Source: Sphingobacteriaceae bacterium (lineage in GTDB: Bacteria; Bacteroidota; Bacteroidia; Sphingobacteriales; Sphingobacteriaceae). From it: 64,000 nucleotides of DNA. Below are positions 31,517 through 40,801 of the stretch, one piece after another (position 1 is the first letter of the stretch; each line of letters opens with the position of its first letter). The translations under genes and the position numbers were made by a program. The notes under the pieces are model-generated. The model was not told the DNA's origin, did no database searches, and was given only the letters and a program-made list of their open reading frames with translations. The stretch covers positions 248,001-312,000 of the forward strand of contig JAQSWM010000001.1 of NCBI GenBank assembly GCA_029266635.1. Direction: 5' to 3'.

Positions 31517-32746
31517 GCCTGCAAGTTTATCAGCCTCATAGTCGGGAATCCCCGCAAGGGTGATGGATGGCAACACAGCTAAAAAGAGAGGCAAGCCGAG
31601 AAGCCACGGAAGCGCATCACCTATTTTGCCGCCCATGAATAAGTATCCGCAGAGTATTACTGCAAAGCTATGTGTTATGCCAACCGTCAGTTCACCCAGG
31701 CCACGATATACAAGTTTGAGCGGCGGTGCGGTATACCCGAGAGCGAGAACAGTAAGAACCAGGGATGCCACCACGATTTCCCTGCGGACTGTCGGCGCTT
31801 CGACAAGCAACACGGCAAGAAATGCAACAGCGAGCACAAGAGAAATAATGATCCCCTTCTTCACATCATTAAAAGTTAAGGACCTATCAACTATTACGCG
31901 TGAGCCGCCCGTAAATGGCCCGAAATAATGATTGTTGTTATCGGTTTTATAATCTACATATTCATTGATCAGCACCGTTGCAACTTCCAGGAAAAACAGC
32001 CACCCGTAGCCGGTCCAGAATAAGAATGCATCGAAAGAGTAACCTGATGAGTTCGCCGCCCACGCTCCCGCAGCGTAAGCCACAAGCGTCATCGGATAAA
32101 ACTGAAACCTTATGGCTCTGAACCAGGCAAAGGCCTTAATACGAAATTTCTTACCCGGCGAAAGCGCTCCATTCCTTAAACCTTCCCCACGCTTCTGGAC
32201 ACTCGCCAGCCAACGCTCCCTTTGCTCAGGAGTGGAGCTTTTCACAGGTCCGAAGGCACTCATCGCCGACATCTCAAACCCGCAAAACTCAAGCAACGAC
32301 CTCCGCATGGCATTGTGGCCCGGCGCTCTGTAGATCAGGTGATAAACCAGCTTCGGCGTGTCCATTGTGGTGATAACCTCAGCTGTCCTGCCCTTCAACA
32401 GCGGCAGATAACCTGCACCTCCTTCTGTTTCCTCGAAAGCAAATCCTTCGGTAAAAACACGATCGATAAAACCCTTCAATAATGCCGGCATGGTTCCCCA
32501 CCAGGTGGGATAAACGAAAACGATGTGGTTTGCCCAGAGTATCAGTTCACGTGCATTCTGTATAACTGGCTCCTCAACCTGCTGCTTGGGACTTGAATGT
32601 GTTACATTCAGATTAAAAGGCCTTTCTGCTAAGGGCAAATACCTGATTTCCGCCCGAGCAGTTTTGGCTCCCGCGATGTACGCCATCGAAATAGCGCTGC
32701 AAAAGCTGTCTTCCCGCGGATGGCCGTTGATAACTAATACATTCAT
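31499..32746 (-). CDS. NAD(P)H oxidoreductase-UbiA prenyltransferase fusion, interrupted by a frameshift
   Basis: 416 residues from ATG 32746 (MNVLVINGHPREDSF). Residues 1-195 are a flavodoxin-like NAD(P)H:quinone oxidoreductase (FVYPTWWGTMPALLKGFIDRVF, APGHNAMRRSLLEFCGFE). Residues 210-416 are the start of a membrane UbiA prenyltransferase: first Asp motif NEYVDYKTDNN, second Asp motif IPDYEADKLAGK, with hydrophobic helices between. The frame then ends with ERSP and a stop, immediately after the second Asp motif, at GGC AAA GAA. One extra A, or a -1 slip at AAAG, restores the UbiA reading in the sequence down to 31233. If intact it would join quinone reduction to quinone prenylation. A 45-base longer N-terminus has no homology support. 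Confidence 0.75.
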   Translation of the reverse strand: MNVLVINGHPREDSFCSAISMAYIAGAKTARAEIRYLPLAERPFNLNVTHSSPKQQVEEPVIQNARELILWANHIVFVYPTWWGTMPALLKGFIDRVFTEGFAFEETEGGAGYLPLLKGRTAEVITTMDTPKLVYHLIYRAPGHNAMRRSLLEFCGFEMSAMSAFGPVKSSTPEQRERWLASVQKRGEGLRNGALSPGKKFRIKAFAWFRAIRFQFYPMTLVAYAAGAWAANSSGYSFDAFLFWTGYGWLFFLEVATVLINEYVDYKTDNNNHYFGPFTGGSRVIVDRSLTFNDVKKGIIISLVLAVAFLAVLLVEAPTVRREIVVASLVLTVLALGYTAPPLKLVYRGLGELTVGITHSFAVILCGYLFMGGKIGDALPWLLGLPLFLAVLPSITLAGIPDYEADKLAGKERSP

Positions 32747-32859
32747 TTCAGGATCGGCTATAATTTCGGACAGATAAACATAACAGCACAAACACTATAA
32801 ACCGGGAAGTGACTAAGTTGTGCGGGTTTCCCTTCTTTTTTAATTCTCAAGATTTCTTT

Positions 32860-32867
32860 TACTTTTG
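32860..32867 (+). promoter_or_regulatory. -7 element in front of the fluoride riboswitch
   Basis: TACTTTTG is a perfect TAnnTTTG match. A start about 6 bases downstream places the transcript's first base almost exactly at the start of the aptamer (32873). The -33 region is T-rich but has no clear TTTG. Confidence 0.55.
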
Positions 32868-32871
32868 TTTC

Positions 32872-32930
32872 AGAAGGAAATGGTGTCTTCCTACTCAACC
32901 GTCTTTACCGACTGATGGCGCCTACAAATA
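32872..32930 (+). ncRNA. Fluoride riboswitch (crcB motif) aptamer
   Basis: Matches the fluoride aptamer consensus: the 5' AGGAAATGGTG then TCTTCCT (helix GGAA/TTCC), an AACCG segment, a short stem and the invariant 3' block CTGATGGCGCCTAC. It lies directly in front of a CLC-type fluoride antiporter gene, the classic target. Fluoride with Mg2+ would stabilise the pseudoknotted fold. Function is assigned from the motif and from context. Confidence 0.9.
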
Positions 32931-32968
32931 GTAATTCGATTCAGAGTTGCACTTAACTTATTTGTAGG
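32921..32968 (+). promoter_or_regulatory. Expression platform: start-region sequestering stem of the fluoride riboswitch
   Basis: CCTACAAATA (32921-32930), which begins with the last conserved bases of the aptamer, is perfectly complementary over 10 bp to TATTTGTAGG (32959-32968), the bases immediately before the ATG at 32969. Without fluoride the stem would hide the translation start; with fluoride CCTAC is held in the aptamer and the start is freed. No T-tract follows, so translational control is more likely than termination. The pairing is seen; the mechanism is inferred. Confidence 0.7.
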
Positions 32969-34249
32969 ATGAGAAATCATAAATATTTATCAAACCAAAT
33001 CGTAGCGATTAAGGAAGTTTTCCGCTGGACGGCTTTGCTTATTCCCGTGGCAGTTACAGTAGGCCTGCTCGTTGCTTTGTTCCTTTGGCTGCTTGAAATT
33101 GTTACTGAACTACGTTTTCAAAATCCCTGGCTCCTCTTTTTACTTCCCTTGGCGGGATTGTTCATTTTTTTCCTCTATAAATCGGTGGGCAAGAATTCGG
33201 AAGCCGGGAACAACCTTATTATAGACGAGATCCATAGTCCCGGCGGCGGAGTGCCCGCAAGGATGGCACCTCTTATTCTTATCAGCACTGTAATCACCCA
33301 TTTATTTGGAGGATCGGCGGGACGTGAGGGCACAGCTGTGCAGATGGGCGGAAGCATTTCAGCCGTTTTCGCTGGCTGGTTTAATCTTCCGCAGGAACGT
33401 AGACGGATATTATTGATGTGCGGCATATCTGCGGGGTTTGGCGCCGTATTTGGCACTCCTGTTGCAGCTGCAATTTTCGCTCTTGAGGTCCTAGAAATAG
33501 GCCGTTTAAAGTACGATGCACTTATCCCCTGCTTAATTGCCGCCGTCATTGCACACATCACATGCATATCCACAGGCATACAGCATACGGCTTATCACAT
33601 TCCCAATTATGAGCAGAACACACAATTAATGCCATATATAAGCTTCGATATCCTTTTATTACTTAAGGCGATTATTGCCGGTGCTTGCTTCGGGCTTGCG
33701 AGCCTTGTTTTTGTGAAAGCCTCGCACTTCATTAAAAACCAAAGTTTAAAGCTCGTCAGCAAACAGTGGCTTATACCAATTATCGGAGGAATTGCAATCA
33801 TCGGCTTAACCTATTTGACCGGCACAAGAGATTATCTGGGATTGGGTGTGACAAATCCAGGCGACGGCGTGAGCATTGTCTCGGCATTTGATGAAGGTGG
33901 ATCGGAATACTTCAGCTGGCTTTGGAAGTTGATATTTACATCTATAACCCTGGGCACTGGCTTCAAGGGCGGAGAAGTTACGCCGCTATTCTTTATCGGA
34001 GCCACCCTCGGCAATACACTTGCTTTGATTAGTAATTCACCTGTTGCCTTGTTCGCCGCTCTTGGCTTTATCGGAGTATTTGCCGGCGCAACCAATACTC
34101 CGCTGGCATGCACCATTATGGGCGTTGAACTCTTTGGTGGCAATTACATCGTCTACTTCGCTGTCGCTTGCTTTACGGCATACTATTTCAGCGGGCACTC
34201 GGGGATTTATAAATCTCAGAAATTAGCTGTTAGTAAATTTCGGTTTTAG
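32969..34249 (+). CDS. CLC-F type fluoride/proton antiporter
   Basis: 426-residue CLC-family membrane protein that should export fluoride. The selectivity segment that is GSGIP in chloride CLCs reads GNNLI (residues 80-84), the hallmark of fluoride-specific CLC-F proteins. GREGT (118-122) carries the gating Glu120, and the later filter block is [16 protein letters not shown]. About ten hydrophobic helices follow the CLC inverted repeat. The upstream fluoride aptamer supports this role independently. ATG 32969 is fixed by the sequestering stem that ends at 32968. Confidence 0.95.
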   Translation: MRNHKYLSNQIVAIKEVFRWTALLIPVAVTVGLLVALFLWLLEIVTELRFQNPWLLFLLPLAGLFIFFLYKSVGKNSEAGNNLIIDEIHSPGGGVPARMAPLILISTVITHLFGGSAGREGTAVQMGGSISAVFAGWFNLPQERRRILLMCGISAGFGAVFGTPVAAAIFALEVLEIGRLKYDALIPCLIAAVIAHITCISTGIQHTAYHIPNYEQNTQLMPYISFDILLLLKAIIAGACFGLASLVFVKASHFIKNQSLKLVSKQWLIPIIGGIAIIGLTYLTGTRDYLGLGVTNPGDGVSIVSAFDEGGSEYFSWLWKLIFTSITLGTGFKGGEVTPLFFIGATLGNTLALISNSPVALFAALGFIGVFAGATNTPLACTIMGVELFGGNYIVYFAVACFTAYYFSGHSGIYKSQKLAVSKFRF

Positions 34250-34349
34250 TGCGGAATATCGACGTTCGTTGACCTATTCATCCAAAAACAGGTTGGCACC
34301 CTGAACAAAAACCTTAAACTTTTGTTCTATTGGTCAGCAGTTGCCCAGT

Positions 34350-36344
34350 ATGACTTTTGCCGCCTCCGATCCATTATCTAACCCAACATTCCTGGAAAGC
34401 TTGCCTGTGGCAATCTACACCTGCGACAAAGACGGTTACATTACCTCTTTTAACCAGGCGGCGAAAAATCTATGGGGTAGAGAACCCGAAATCGGAAAAG
34501 ATCGTTTTGTAGGATGGTGGAAAGCTTTCCAATCAGACGGAAGCCCTATTACTCCTGAGACAAGCCCGATGAGCAGGGCTCTCAGAGAACGTGTTCCGAG
34601 CTCCGGAGAAGAAATTATCATTGAAACGCCTGCCGGCGATAAACGCATTGTGCTTCCATACGCTTCACCCTTGTTCGATGCCGAGGGAAAACTTAGCGGC
34701 GGCGCCAATACGTTGCTCGATATCACTGACCAGAAAAGTGGCGAAAGCAAACAAGCGCTTTTGGCTGCAATTATTGAATCTTCAGATGATGTAATTATCA
34801 GCAAAACCCTTAAAGGTATTATCACAAGCTGGAACCGCTCGGCAGAAAAGCTGTTTGGCTATAAAGAGGAAGAAGTATTAGGAAAGCATATCTCTATTTT
34901 AATTCCACCAGACCGGTTAGCAGAGGAAGATCTGATTATTGGTAAGGTTAGCTGCGGACAGAGCTTAGACCATTTTGAAACTATCCGGGTAACCAAAACC
35001 GGAGAGCCAAAGCAAATATCACTTACGGTATCGCCGGTTAAAGACAAACACGGCAAAATCATCGGGGCGTCCAAAATTGCCCGGGACATTACGAAGCAAA
35101 AACTCGCGGAAGAACAGCTCCAACGATATGCGAATAGCCTGAAAATTCTGAATACTATCGGCCGGGCTATCTCTGAAGATCTGGATGTTCAGGGAATTCT
35201 TCAAAAGGTAACCGATGCCACAACCAAGCTCACGGGGGCACAGTTCGGCGCATTCTTTTATAATACTGTAAACGAACAAGGTGAAGCTTTAATGCTCTAC
35301 ACTTTGTCGGGAGCGCCGCGGGAAGCTTTTGAAAAGTTTGGAATGCCGAGGAATACCGCAGTTTTTCATGCCACATTCAGTGGACAGGGCATTGTACGGG
35401 TAGACGATATTACCAAGGATGAGCGGTATGGGAAAAGTGCGCCTCATTATGGAATGCCAAAAGGGCATTTACCGGTTGTAAGTTATCTGGCAGTTCCGGT
35501 CTTTTCTAAAGATGGAACTGTGATCGGCGGCTTATTTTTCGGGCATCAGGACGCGGGAATTTTTACCGAGGAACATGAGCATCTGGTAAATGGCGTCGCG
35601 GCCCAGGCTGCGGTTGCTTTAGATAATGCCAAGCTGTACGAAGAAATTAAGGTTCTTAATTCTAAAAAAGACGAGTTTATTGGGATGGCGAGCCACGAGC
35701 TAAAAACGCCGGTCACAAGCATCAACGGCTACTTGCAAATATTGGAACGTAGCGTGCCCGACGAGGATCGCAACAAAAGCTATATTGTAAAAGCCAGGCA
35801 ACAGGTTGGCAAGCTGTCAACACTCATCTCCGACCTGCTTGATGTTTCTAAGATACAAACCGGCAAACTTCCATTTAACTACGTCCAGTTTGACCTGGTG
35901 ACCACCTTGAAGGAGGTAGTAGATGTTATGCGCCAATCAAATTCATCGCATACTATTAATCTCAACTTAGATCCTGATGAATTAATAATAGTTGCTGATC
36001 AGCAGCGCATAGAGCAAGTAGTTATCAACCTAATTTCAAACGCTGTTAAATATGCACCGGGATCAGAAGTGGTTAATGTTTATGCTGGAATAAAAGGCAG
36101 AACAGCAAAGGTTTCGGTTCAAGACTTTGGAATTGGGATAGAAAAAGATCAGCAGGACAGGATTTTCTCCAGGTTTTACCGGGTAGAGAGTTTAGCCTCT
36201 CACATGTCGGGTTTGGGAATAGGCCTTTACATTAGCCATGAGATCATTGCCCGGCACAATGGAAAGCTTTGGGTTGCCAGCAAACCAGGAGAGGGATCAA
36301 CTTTCACTTTCGAAATCCCTGTTGAACAGCCTTCAAATATTTAA
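34350..36344 (+). CDS. Soluble PAS-PAS-GAF sensor histidine kinase
   Basis: 664 residues from ATG 34350 (a TTG nine bases upstream is less likely). Domain order: PAS (about 10-125; LPVAIYTCDKDGYITSFN), second PAS (about 140-255; DDVIISKTLKGIITSWN) with the PAC end IGASKIARDIT, GAF (about 270-425; LTGAQFGAFFYN), DHp with His449 in GMASHELKTPV, and HATPase (NLISNAVKYAPGS as N box, DFGIGI as G1, GLGIGLYIS as G2). There are no transmembrane helices, so it senses an internal signal. No response regulator lies next to it. Convergent with the 7TM-HD gene, four bases apart. Confidence 0.94.
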   Translation: MTFAASDPLSNPTFLESLPVAIYTCDKDGYITSFNQAAKNLWGREPEIGKDRFVGWWKAFQSDGSPITPETSPMSRALRERVPSSGEEIIIETPAGDKRIVLPYASPLFDAEGKLSGGANTLLDITDQKSGESKQALLAAIIESSDDVIISKTLKGIITSWNRSAEKLFGYKEEEVLGKHISILIPPDRLAEEDLIIGKVSCGQSLDHFETIRVTKTGEPKQISLTVSPVKDKHGKIIGASKIARDITKQKLAEEQLQRYANSLKILNTIGRAISEDLDVQGILQKVTDATTKLTGAQFGAFFYNTVNEQGEALMLYTLSGAPREAFEKFGMPRNTAVFHATFSGQGIVRVDDITKDERYGKSAPHYGMPKGHLPVVSYLAVPVFSKDGTVIGGLFFGHQDAGIFTEEHEHLVNGVAAQAAVALDNAKLYEEIKVLNSKKDEFIGMASHELKTPVTSINGYLQILERSVPDEDRNKSYIVKARQQVGKLSTLISDLLDVSKIQTGKLPFNYVQFDLVTTLKEVVDVMRQSNSSHTINLNLDPDELIIVADQQRIEQVVINLISNAVKYAPGSEVVNVYAGIKGRTAKVSVQDFGIGIEKDQQDRIFSRFYRVESLASHMSGLGIGLYISHEIIARHNGKLWVASKPGEGSTFTFEIPVEQPSNI

Positions 36345-36348
36345 TGGC

Positions 36349-38454
36349 TTAAGAATTCTGACCCACGTAGTCAATCCGCACGTGAAAAATCCCCATCAGC
36401 ATCGTTTTAAAAATGAGTTTGATGGTCTCGATATCTTTCAGAGTAATATCACTATCACTTAATTGATTCTGCTCAAGCTTGTAGTTAATTATCCGGTCAA
36501 CCAGATTGCTTATGTTGTCTGCGTCAGGCTCTTTAAGGCTACGTGAAGCCGCTTCAACAGAATCAGCCAGCATCAATACTGCTGTCTCTTTTGAAAAAGG
36601 TATCGGTCCGGGATATCTGAAAATATTCTCGTCGATAAGTTTTTCAGGGAAATTCTTTAAAAACGACTGATAGAAATAGTCCACACGGGTATTTCCGTGA
36701 TGGGTGCGGATAAAATTGATAAGCATTTCCGGCAAGCGGTGGCGCCTCGCCAGTTCCACTCCTCGATGAACGTGCTGGATGATTATTTGTGCACTCTGCT
36801 CATACGAGAGCTGATCATGCGGATTGGCCCCCTTATTTTGATTTTCAATAAAGTATTGCGGGTTCTCCATTTTGCCGATGTCGTGATACAGCGCTCCTGC
36901 ACGCACCAGCAAGGCATTCCCTCCAATCTTAAAAATGGCTGCTTCCGCGAGATTAGCAACCTGAAGCGAGTGCTGGAAAGTCCCCGGAGCTTTGAAAGAA
37001 AGGTCACGAAGTAGTTTGGAATTGGTGTTAGTCAGTTCCATCAATGAAACTTCCGACACGATACCAAACAGTTTCTCAAACGCATAAATAAGCGGATAAG
37101 CCAGCAACGAAAGCAGAACGCTAAAAACAAACGGCACGAAGTTGAACCAGTCTATATTGAAAACAGAGCCTTCGCGGATAAAAGAAATCCCCAAAAAAGC
37201 CACCAGGTAATTGGCAAGGATCAGCAAGGCAGAGATCAGGAATTGTTCCCGTTTTACAATGTTCTTGATACTGTAAATGGCAACCATCCCTGATGTGATC
37301 TGCAGGAACGCAAATTCAAAGCTGTTCGGAACAAAAAATCCCGCTATCAGAACCACTAACAAGTGGATATAAAGCGCAAGGCGAGTATCAAATAAGATTC
37401 TTATAATTACCGGAACAATACAATAAGGAATGTAGTAAACACTCGGTATTTTAAGCTTTATAGCTAAGGATAAAGCCACCAACATTCCGGTGATAACCAA
37501 CAGGATCAGAGAAATAAGCCGATTATCCTGGTAAATATCTCTACGGAAAAGATAAAGAAATACGATTAGCAGTGTGACCATGAGGCCCACGAGCAGAAAC
37601 TGGCCCAGCAACACGAATTTGTGGTCGCCTGCAATCTTCTCATCATCCTCGTAAGTGTTGCGCAAAGACTCAAGCTTCTGGAATATTTCCGGTGTAATGA
37701 TTGTGCCATTTGCAACTATCAGCTCGCCTTTCTGCACCATGCCCCGTGTTACCGAAATATTTGCGAGAGCATCTTGTTCTGCCTTCTCGGTAAGCCGCTG
37801 GTCGTATATATAGTTTGGGCGTAAGTGGTCGGATATAATGCTGGCCAACCAGTCTTTGTTCTCAATCCCATTTTCTTTTTCGAGCTGAGCCTTGACGTAC
37901 GCACTGGCTTTCTCTATAGTAAAAATATCAAGCGTATTCAGCTCCGCAGCAACATTGTTGGTGAGTAAGGTGAAATTATAATCGTGTCCAAACCGCTGAT
38001 AACGTTTTTCATACGAGCTCAATCCTCGTTGATAAATTTCTTTAAGTATGTCTTCGCCTGTTTTAAAATAGAGTTGTTGAACCCGATCGCTCTGCTCAGC
38101 CGTTTCCCACTTCACTTTGAAATCTGCCTCATATTTATCTAACTCATCTTCAACAAGCTGCGGATTGTTCCTATAAATTGGCTTAACCGATTTGAGTACT
38201 TCATCCTGGCTCTTTTCTAACTCTTCCCGGGTTTTGTTTACCGCAAAACTGTATGGCGATACCAGATCTTTATGCATCCAGGCTTTGCCTTTTTCAAATT
38301 CGTACCTAAACCTGGCCTGCTTAGGCAAAAAGAAGGTTATCGCCAACACCGACAGCAACATCATGAGGTACTTGATGTTGGATGGATATTTATGGTAAAT
38401 TAAAAGGTGAGGATTCTTTTTGAACTTGGCCACGGGATCTTTCTTATCGCTCAA
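36349..38454 (-). CDS. 7TM-HD phosphohydrolase (PgpH/YqfF-like, putative c-di-AMP phosphodiesterase)
   Basis: 701-residue membrane protein of the 7TMR-HDED family. After one N-terminal helix (about residues 27-44), residues 50-280 form the extracellular HDED region, then seven transmembrane helices (about 285-470), then a cytoplasmic HD domain: FQHSLQVANLAEAAIF, ALYHDIGKMENP with His524-Asp525, and IIQHVHRGVELARRHRLPE. Homologues such as Listeria PgpH cleave c-di-AMP to pApA, so this gene suggests c-di-AMP turnover in the organism. Length and order match the family. Single gene. Confidence 0.92.
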   Translation of the reverse strand: MSDKKDPVAKFKKNPHLLIYHKYPSNIKYLMMLLSVLAITFFLPKQARFRYEFEKGKAWMHKDLVSPYSFAVNKTREELEKSQDEVLKSVKPIYRNNPQLVEDELDKYEADFKVKWETAEQSDRVQQLYFKTGEDILKEIYQRGLSSYEKRYQRFGHDYNFTLLTNNVAAELNTLDIFTIEKASAYVKAQLEKENGIENKDWLASIISDHLRPNYIYDQRLTEKAEQDALANISVTRGMVQKGELIVANGTIITPEIFQKLESLRNTYEDDEKIAGDHKFVLLGQFLLVGLMVTLLIVFLYLFRRDIYQDNRLISLILLVITGMLVALSLAIKLKIPSVYYIPYCIVPVIIRILFDTRLALYIHLLVVLIAGFFVPNSFEFAFLQITSGMVAIYSIKNIVKREQFLISALLILANYLVAFLGISFIREGSVFNIDWFNFVPFVFSVLLSLLAYPLIYAFEKLFGIVSEVSLMELTNTNSKLLRDLSFKAPGTFQHSLQVANLAEAAIFKIGGNALLVRAGALYHDIGKMENPQYFIENQNKGANPHDQLSYEQSAQIIIQHVHRGVELARRHRLPEMLINFIRTHHGNTRVDYFYQSFLKNFPEKLIDENIFRYPGPIPFSKETAVLMLADSVEAASRSLKEPDADNISNLVDRIINYKLEQNQLSDSDITLKDIETIKLIFKTMLMGIFHVRIDYVGQNS

Positions 38455-38605
38455 ATTTATGATAAGTTTAACAAATTGTCAGATGAATATAATTGCTGTG
38501 TTTCAGGCAGTAAGGATGTGTTTGTTAAGTACCATAAAACTTTTTCGTGCGTTATAAACAAACTTTCAAGACGGGGAATGTTTAATTTGCGATAAGTTAA
38601 ATTAT

Positions 38606-39787
38606 ATGAGAGAAGTATATATTGTTTCTGCAGTACGCACTCCTATTGGAAGTTTTGGCGGATCATTGTCATCGTTTTCTGCCACTCAGTTGGGCGGACT
38701 TGCTATAAAAGCTGCCGTAGAACGGGCAGGAATAAACCCGGATTCTGTTGAGGAAGTGTACATGGGCAATGTGCTTTCAGCAAACCTGGGCCAGGCGCCG
38801 GCTACACAAGCCGCAAAGTTTGCCGGTCTCCCGGATCTTCCCGCAACCACCATTAACAAAGTTTGTGCATCCGGCATGAAAGCCGTGATGCTGGCTGCTC
38901 AAAGCATCGCCTCAGGCGACAAAGAAATTATTGTTGCAGGCGGCATGGAGAGCATGAGCAATGTGCCTTTTTATTTGGATAAAGCCCGGACAGGCTATCG
39001 CCTTGGACATGGGCAGCTAACGGATGGATTGGTTAAAGATGGTTTGTGGGATGTTTATAATGATTACCACATGGGCTCTGCAGCCGAGCTTTGTTCAACA
39101 GAATGCAACATCAGTCGCGAAGATCAGGATGCTTATGCGATCAATTCATACAAGCGCTCACAGGAAGCTATTGCGGTTGGCAAATTTAAAAATGAAATTG
39201 TACCAGTAGAAATAAAGGACCGAAAAGGAAACATCACGCTCCTTGAAAATGATGAAGAGCCTGCGGCGGTGCAGTTTGAAAAAGTAACATCACTGAAGCC
39301 GGTTTTCCAGAAAGAGGGAACTGTTACCGCAGCCAACGCCTCAACCCTGAACGATGGAGCGGCAGCGCTTGTGCTGATGAGCAAAGAGAAAGCCGGGCAG
39401 CTTGGCATTAAGCCATTAGCTAAAATTGTTGGTTTTGCCGATGCGCAACAGGCACCGGAACGCTTCACCACGGCTCCCGCGAAAGCCATTCCACTGGCTA
39501 TCGACAAGGCAGGCATCAGGGCAAGTGATGTCGATTATTATGAAATAAATGAAGCTTTTTCGGTGGTGGCGCTGGCTAACAACAGAGCCTTAGAACTTGA
39601 TTCCGAAAAGGTGAACATAAACGGCGGAGCGGTGGCTTTGGGGCATCCGCTTGGTGCTTCGGGCGCACGCATCCTGGTTACGCTTATCAATGTTTTATCG
39701 GCTAACAATGGTAGGTATGGCGTCGCTGGTATTTGCAATGGTGGCGGCGGCGCCAGTGCAATTGTGATAGAAAACACAGAGAAATAG
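38606..39787 (+). CDS. Acetyl-CoA C-acetyltransferase (thiolase)
   Basis: 393 residues, normal for thiolases. Acyl-accepting Cys87 lies in INKVCASGMKAVML, the histidine motif in NEAFSVVALANN, and the second catalytic Cys in the C-terminal GICNGGGGASAIVI, with GGAVALGHPLGASGAR before it. It condenses or cleaves acetoacetyl-CoA, in fatty acid breakdown or toward 3-hydroxybutyryl or isoprenoid precursors. Followed after six bases by an exported protein of unknown function. Confidence 0.94.
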   Translation: MREVYIVSAVRTPIGSFGGSLSSFSATQLGGLAIKAAVERAGINPDSVEEVYMGNVLSANLGQAPATQAAKFAGLPDLPATTINKVCASGMKAVMLAAQSIASGDKEIIVAGGMESMSNVPFYLDKARTGYRLGHGQLTDGLVKDGLWDVYNDYHMGSAAELCSTECNISREDQDAYAINSYKRSQEAIAVGKFKNEIVPVEIKDRKGNITLLENDEEPAAVQFEKVTSLKPVFQKEGTVTAANASTLNDGAAALVLMSKEKAGQLGIKPLAKIVGFADAQQAPERFTTAPAKAIPLAIDKAGIRASDVDYYEINEAFSVVALANNRALELDSEKVNINGGAVALGHPLGASGARILVTLINVLSANNGRYGVAGICNGGGGASAIVIENTEK

Positions 39788-39793
39788 ATTTAG

Positions 39794-40708
39794 ATGAAGA
39801 AGTACATTATTGGCGTTTTCTTGTTGCTTTCAGCATTTTTTGCGTCGGCACAACACTCCGATCTTTACAAATACACACCACAATTCAACGCGTATCAGGA
39901 TACACTTAAACAGTTGGGGAGCAACATGATCAACAGTGAGTCTGAACCCGAGCGGATGAATGCAAATTATGCATTTGCGAAAACTCTGGTGAGAGCACTA
40001 AAACTACCCCATTCATTTAATTACGGATTTGACTCTTTAAAAGCCATCACCATACAAAACTCACCTGATAACCGCTTTCGGATTTTCAGCTGGCATGTTA
40101 TGTTTAATGACGGCAGCTTCCGGTATTACGGTGCCATCCAGATGAACAATACCGACGGGAAATTACAATTGCACGGTCTTACGGACTACTCCCCTCTAAT
40201 TAAAAACCCTGCCGATACCGTCACCACGGCGGATAAATGGTATGGAGCGCAGTATTACAAAATCATTCCCGTTTCGTACAATGTGCGTGTGCCATACTAC
40301 ATCTTGCTGGGCTGGAAAGGCAACAATGTTAAGACTAACAAGAAGGTGATCGAGGTTCTATACTTTAAGGATGGGAAACCGTATTTCGGGATGCCGGTTT
40401 TTGATGGCGATGCCGAGAATGCAAAAAGCAAGCGCATCATCTTTGAATATACCCGGCAGGCATCAATGCTCCTGAATTATCAGCCGAAAGACGGGATGCT
40501 TTTGTTTGATCATATAGCACCATCAGATCCTAAGCTAAAGGGGCAATTTGAAGCATATGGCCCAGACTTTTCATACGATGGTTATAAGCTGATAAATGGG
40601 CGATGGAAACTGGTGCAGGACATACCCTTAAAAAATCCGCCGACAAACGTGGATGATGACTACAATGATCCGCGGAAGCCAAAAAGCTCGGCACCACGAA
40701 AACTATAG
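39794..40708 (+). CDS. Exported protein of unknown function
   Basis: 304 residues with a clear signal peptide (MKKYIIGVFLLLSAFFASAQ). The mature part is rich in aromatic residues and beta strands: FRIFSWHVMFNDGSFRYYGAIQM and YYKIIPVSYNVRVPYYILLGWKGNN. The C-terminus is a Pro/Asp/Lys-rich tail. I recognise no named domain; similar proteins seem restricted to Bacteroidota. The close spacing after the thiolase suggests shared transcription but no functional link can be argued. Confidence 0.75.
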   Translation: MKKYIIGVFLLLSAFFASAQHSDLYKYTPQFNAYQDTLKQLGSNMINSESEPERMNANYAFAKTLVRALKLPHSFNYGFDSLKAITIQNSPDNRFRIFSWHVMFNDGSFRYYGAIQMNNTDGKLQLHGLTDYSPLIKNPADTVTTADKWYGAQYYKIIPVSYNVRVPYYILLGWKGNNVKTNKKVIEVLYFKDGKPYFGMPVFDGDAENAKSKRIIFEYTRQASMLLNYQPKDGMLLFDHIAPSDPKLKGQFEAYGPDFSYDGYKLINGRWKLVQDIPLKNPPTNVDDDYNDPRKPKSSAPRKL

Positions 40709-40801
40709 GCCCGCAGCAAAAAATCAAGCTCACATGAGCAATATCAAATTTCATTCTTATTTTGTGCGGCTAATCAAAATAAAAACCTTCTCGTAAGCAT
40801 T

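Noticed and set aside
34436-34825. Long antisense open frame inside the PAS-GAF kinase gene
   Set aside because: Several antisense frames of 60-140 codons occur in this window opposite well-conserved genes; they have no homology or start signals and are composition effects.
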